Of a stretch of 64,000 bases of DNA, positions 61,719-64,000 are shown piece after piece. The notes beneath the pieces were generated by a model. The model was given only the letters and a program-made list of their open reading frames with translations, was not told the origin of the DNA and ran no database searches. The DNA lies in assembly GCA_965247565.1 (NCBI GenBank), contig CBDFHF010000001.1:620001-684000 (forward strand), given 5' to 3'. Position numbers and translations under genes: made by a program. Source of the stretch: CBDFHF01 sp965247565. GTDB taxonomy: Bacteria; Pseudomonadota; Gammaproteobacteria; Methylococcales; Methylomonadaceae. Each line of letters starts with the position of its first letter. Position 1 is the stretch's first letter.

Positions 61719-62474
61719 GGTATTGCTAAATTATTATAGATACTGTATAAGTTTTGGCTATTCAAAGATGCGCTGGAGGGTGCTATGGAATGTCCAAAAT
61801 GTGGTAAGCGGCCGAGCTGTAAAGACGGTTTGGCGAGCGGTCGGCAGCGCTATTTATGCAAAGATTGTAACCATCGATATACTGTCGCACAGCGTTCCGG
61901 CGCTGGGGATAAAGCAGTAAAGCGGCAAGCGTTGGAGCTTTACCTGGAAGGACTCGGATTCAGGTCTATTGGCCGTGTCCTAGGGTTCAGCAATGTCACG
62001 ATTTTGAATTGGATCAGGTCGTTTGGCGAAAAGCTCGATGCCATAAAAAGCGACGGGGGCGTCCAAGTGGTGGAGCTGGACGAAATGCACAGTTACGTTG
62101 GCTCAAAAAAAACTATTGCTGGATATGGATTGCTGTTGATAGATATGGAAAAAGGTTCCTCGGCTGCGTACTGGGTTCCAGGGCGACTGTCACGGGAGAA
62201 AAGCTCTGGCAAGCCATAGCGGGCGAGGCGGTTGGGCAGGTGATGACGGATCACTGGCAACCTTACGAGGCCTTTGTCCCCAGGGGTCGGCACACGCAAT
62301 CAAAGGCTGAAACCTATACTGTTGAAGGATATAACAGTTTATTCAGGCATTTCCTAGCCAGGCTGCGCCGCAAATCAAAATGCTACAGCAAATGCCAAAA
62401 AATGCTGGAATACTCTGTTAAGTTGTTTATGGCTAAATGGAATAACGAAATATCTATATTAGTTTAGCAATGCC
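61719..62474 (+). mobile_element. IS1-family insertion sequence
   Basis: The 756-bp element has ~24-bp imperfect inverted repeats (GGTATTGCTAAATTATTATA and, on the other strand at the right, GGCATTGCTAAACTAATATA), a single transposase made by -1 frameshifting and an 8-bp target duplication. It interrupts a PEP-CTERM-type gene. Confidence 0.9.
61785..62467 (+). CDS. IS1-family transposase, -1 frameshifted
   Basis: The first frame (from ATG 61785) encodes the InsA-like part: a zinc finger (CPKCGKRPSC ... CKDC) and a helix-turn-helix (RSIGRVLGFSNVTILNWI). It reaches the start of the DDE domain at ELDEMHSYVG. At an A8 run (62105-62112) a -1 shift continues into the second frame with IAVDRYGKRFLGCVLG, MTDHWQPYEAFV and EGYNSLFRHFLARLRR, giving the DDE residues. 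This is the known IS1 mechanism; without the shift the first frame ends at 62219. Confidence 0.88.
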
Positions 62475-62512
62475 AATATTCCTAGGGATAGTTTTGATAT
62501 TGGTAAAGACAT
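62475..62512 (-). pseudogene. 5' end of the PEP-CTERM-type gene
   Basis: The ATG is at 62512, with an AAGGAG ribosome-binding site just upstream. It encodes MSLPISKLSLGIL up to the IS end. It is the missing start of the gene at 61032-61718. Confidence 0.8.
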
Positions 62513-62571
62513 TTCAAACTCCTTAAAAAAGAAAAAAGTGACCTATTTAACAAAATTGCTAAAAAGGCCAT

Positions 62572-62590
62572 AATGTTATATTATAACATT
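62572..62590. promoter_or_regulatory. Zur-like operator
   Basis: AATGTTATATTATAACATT is a perfect 19-bp palindrome followed by TC. It closely matches the gammaproteobacterial Zur box GAAATGTTATA(N)TATAACATTTC. It lies ~40 bp before the TonB-dependent receptor gene, so the receptor is predicted to be made under zinc limitation. Confidence 0.8.
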
Positions 62591-62631
62591 TCATTTTGTG
62601 CAACATTTTTTAGCTACTCACAGCCAAAGAT

Positions 62632-64000
62632 ATGCCATTACCCTTAGCCATAAAAATTGCAGTTGGGCATTCCAAATTATCATTAGCCCTGGGCTTGCCA
62701 AGGAATGATCAGAATTTTAAAAAGCTCGACCACGGGGTGCACGTTGGAAAAACAAAAGTCTTGTGTTTGCTGGTGGTTTTCTATGTTGGCTCTGCTTTTG
62801 CAGGGCCTGCAGATATAGCCGGCGATTCCGGTGATGAGGGGAAAGCATTAGAACTGGAAACTATGGAGGTTATCGGCACTATTGACCGTCCTCCCGCCAG
62901 TCATCCAGAAATATCCTTACAGGGTGAAAAACTGCGTATGCAGATCGCCAATACACTAGGCAAAACATTGGAACAACAAATGGGCGTCAATAATGCTTCG
63001 TTTGGTCCCGGTGTCGGTGTGCCGGTGATTCGCGGTCTGACCGGTTCGCGAATTCGTATTTTGCAGGATGGCATTGGCAGTAATGACGCCTCATCTGTCA
63101 GCCCCGACCATGCAGTGACCATAGAACCTTTGCTGGCTGATTCAATCACTGTATTGAAAGGCCCAGCCGTAGTGCGTTATGGCAGCAGTGCTATTGGTGG
63201 TGCGGTGAATGTATCTGATGGCAGAATTCCCGATGCGGCACCGGAAAATCTGCTCGAAGGTGCAGCAGAACTACGCTATGGTAGCAATGGCGATGAAAAA
63301 GCCGGGGTTTTTAAACTGAATGCCGGTAAGGATTTTTTTGCATTACACTTAGATGGCTTTTATCGGGAACGCGACGACCTAACTATTCCAGGGTCAGCAA
63401 TTGACACTCAAGCCTTGGCTAAAGAGCGCAACTTAAGCACGATACGTATCCCGAACACCCAAGGCGTGGTCGGCAACACCGATCTGCGGACTCAAGGCGG
63501 CTCAATTGGCGGGAGTATTTCCAATAATCACGGCTTACTGGGTATGTCCGCCAACACCCTGGAAAATCAATACGGTATCCCCGCCGGTGGACATGGTTTG
63601 GGACATAGTCATGGCTTAGGCAAACAAATCGGCGGCAAGGTGCGTGTTGATATGAATCAAACCCGGTATGACTTTAAAGCTGAATGGGCTAAACCGCTGT
63701 CTTTTGTAGAAGCTGCCAAGTTGCGTATGGGTTTGGTGGATTATCAACACGCAGAATTAGATGCCGGTGTGCGCAGTACTCGTTTTAAAAACGAGGTACT
63801 GGAAGGTCGTTTTGAACTGCCCATGCAACCGACTGAGCATTTGACCACCACTCTGGGTTTACATTGGAGTGACCGGTCATTTTCGGCGATAGGCACAGAA
63901 ACTTTTGCGCCCGCCACTCAGATCGACATGCTGGCCGGTTTTTTTACCGGTCGCGCCGAATTCGGTAATTTGGCTATGGAACTTGGGCTTCGTAAAGAAC
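62632..64000 (+). CDS. ZnuD-like TonB-dependent receptor, 3' end outside window
   Basis: The frame is open to the window edge (456 codons seen). A signal peptide (LLVVFYVGSAFA) lies near residue 45-60 from the ATG at 62632; a GTG at 62737 is an alternative start giving a shorter signal. The plug domain follows (MEVIGTIDRPP, PVIRGLTGSRIRILQDGIGS, SITVLKGPAVVRYGSSAIGG) with the start of the barrel. A His/Gly-rich loop (GGHGLGHSHGLG) is typical of zinc receptors such as ZnuD. The Zur-like palindrome just upstream supports zinc uptake across the outer membrane. Confidence 0.88.
   Translation, partial: MPLPLAIKIAVGHSKLSLALGLPRNDQNFKKLDHGVHVGKTKVLCLLVVFYVGSAFAGPADIAGDSGDEGKALELETMEVIGTIDRPPASHPEISLQGEKLRMQIANTLGKTLEQQMGVNNASFGPGVGVPVIRGLTGSRIRILQDGIGSNDASSVSPDHAVTIEPLLADSITVLKGPAVVRYGSSAIGGAVNVSDGRIPDAAPENLLEGAAELRYGSNGDEKAGVFKLNAGKDFFALHLDGFYRERDDLTIPGSAIDTQALAKERNLSTIRIPNTQGVVGNTDLRTQGGSIGGSISNNHGLLGMSANTLENQYGIPAGGHGLGHSHGLGKQIGGKVRVDMNQTRYDFKAEWAKPLSFVEAAKLRMGLVDYQHAELDAGVRSTRFKNEVLEGRFELPMQPTEHLTTTLGLHWSDRSFSAIGTETFAPATQIDMLAGFFTGRAEFGNLAMELGLRKE

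Noticed and set aside
62009..62467. Two separate IS1 genes or a disabled transposase
   Set aside because: The two frames overlap at an A8 run in the -1 relation expected for programmed frameshifting in IS1, so a single fused transposase is the better reading.

Overview
The window looks like a chromosomal segment of a gammaproteobacterium, most likely a methanotroph-type Methylococcales relative. The nlpD-rpoS gene order is typical of Gammaproteobacteria. A PEP-CTERM-type surface protein, very large secreted multiheme cytochromes and a LEPR-XLL giant surface protein are common together in that group. The genus assignment is inference; there is no rRNA gene and no methane-oxidation gene in the window.

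Region 1 (1-20.8 kb, + strand) is a giant-protein locus. It holds a GAF/HlyD adaptor (cut by the window edge), a PqqD-like/M50 metalloprotease/HlyD membrane fusion, a SecA-like ATPase lacking the usual C-terminal domains, a second HlyD-type adaptor, a 4292-residue LEPR-XLL/DUF4347 repeat protein with a C-terminal membrane anchor, and a membrane diguanylate cyclase. I read this as a candidate dedicated export, processing and regulation system for the giant protein.

Region 2 (20.9-29.1 kb, - strand) is a defence island: type I restriction-modification genes hsdM-hsdS-hsdR with a HipBA-type toxin-antitoxin pair between hsdS and hsdR. A MITE-like element lies between hsdS and hipB, and a REP-like sequence is read in frame inside hsdM.

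Region 3 (29.5-35.3 kb) is mostly housekeeping: moeA-mobB (molybdenum cofactor), a small membrane J-domain protein, an NlpD-like M23 lipoprotein, rpoS, a nitrilase-family hydrolase and a GNAT acetyltransferase.

Region 4 (35.3-40.4 kb, - strand) is a sulfur module: SulP transporter, SQR-like flavoprotein, ETHE1-rhodanese fusion and a rhodanese lipoprotein. A 34-bp near-perfect dyad lies in front of the fusion gene.

Region 5 (40.4-55.2 kb, + strand) carries three tandem paralogous secreted cytochromes of about 1560-1580 residues. Each has nine predicted haem sites, one of them non-canonical, and five C-terminal Ig-like repeats with paired cysteines. A sigma-54-type promoter with two upstream palindromes precedes the first. 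An almost identical terminator/leader block separates the copies.

Region 6 (55.2-64 kb) is a zinc-homeostasis neighbourhood: CobW GTPase, small membrane protein, ZIP transporter, DUF1826 protein and a ZnuD-like TonB receptor behind a Zur-like palindrome. Two insertion sequences have struck here. An IS66 element splits the DUF1826 gene and an IS1-family element splits the signal peptide of a PEP-CTERM-type gene. Both have perfect 8-bp target duplications, and removing each element restores one open frame. No tRNA, rRNA or CRISPR array was seen.
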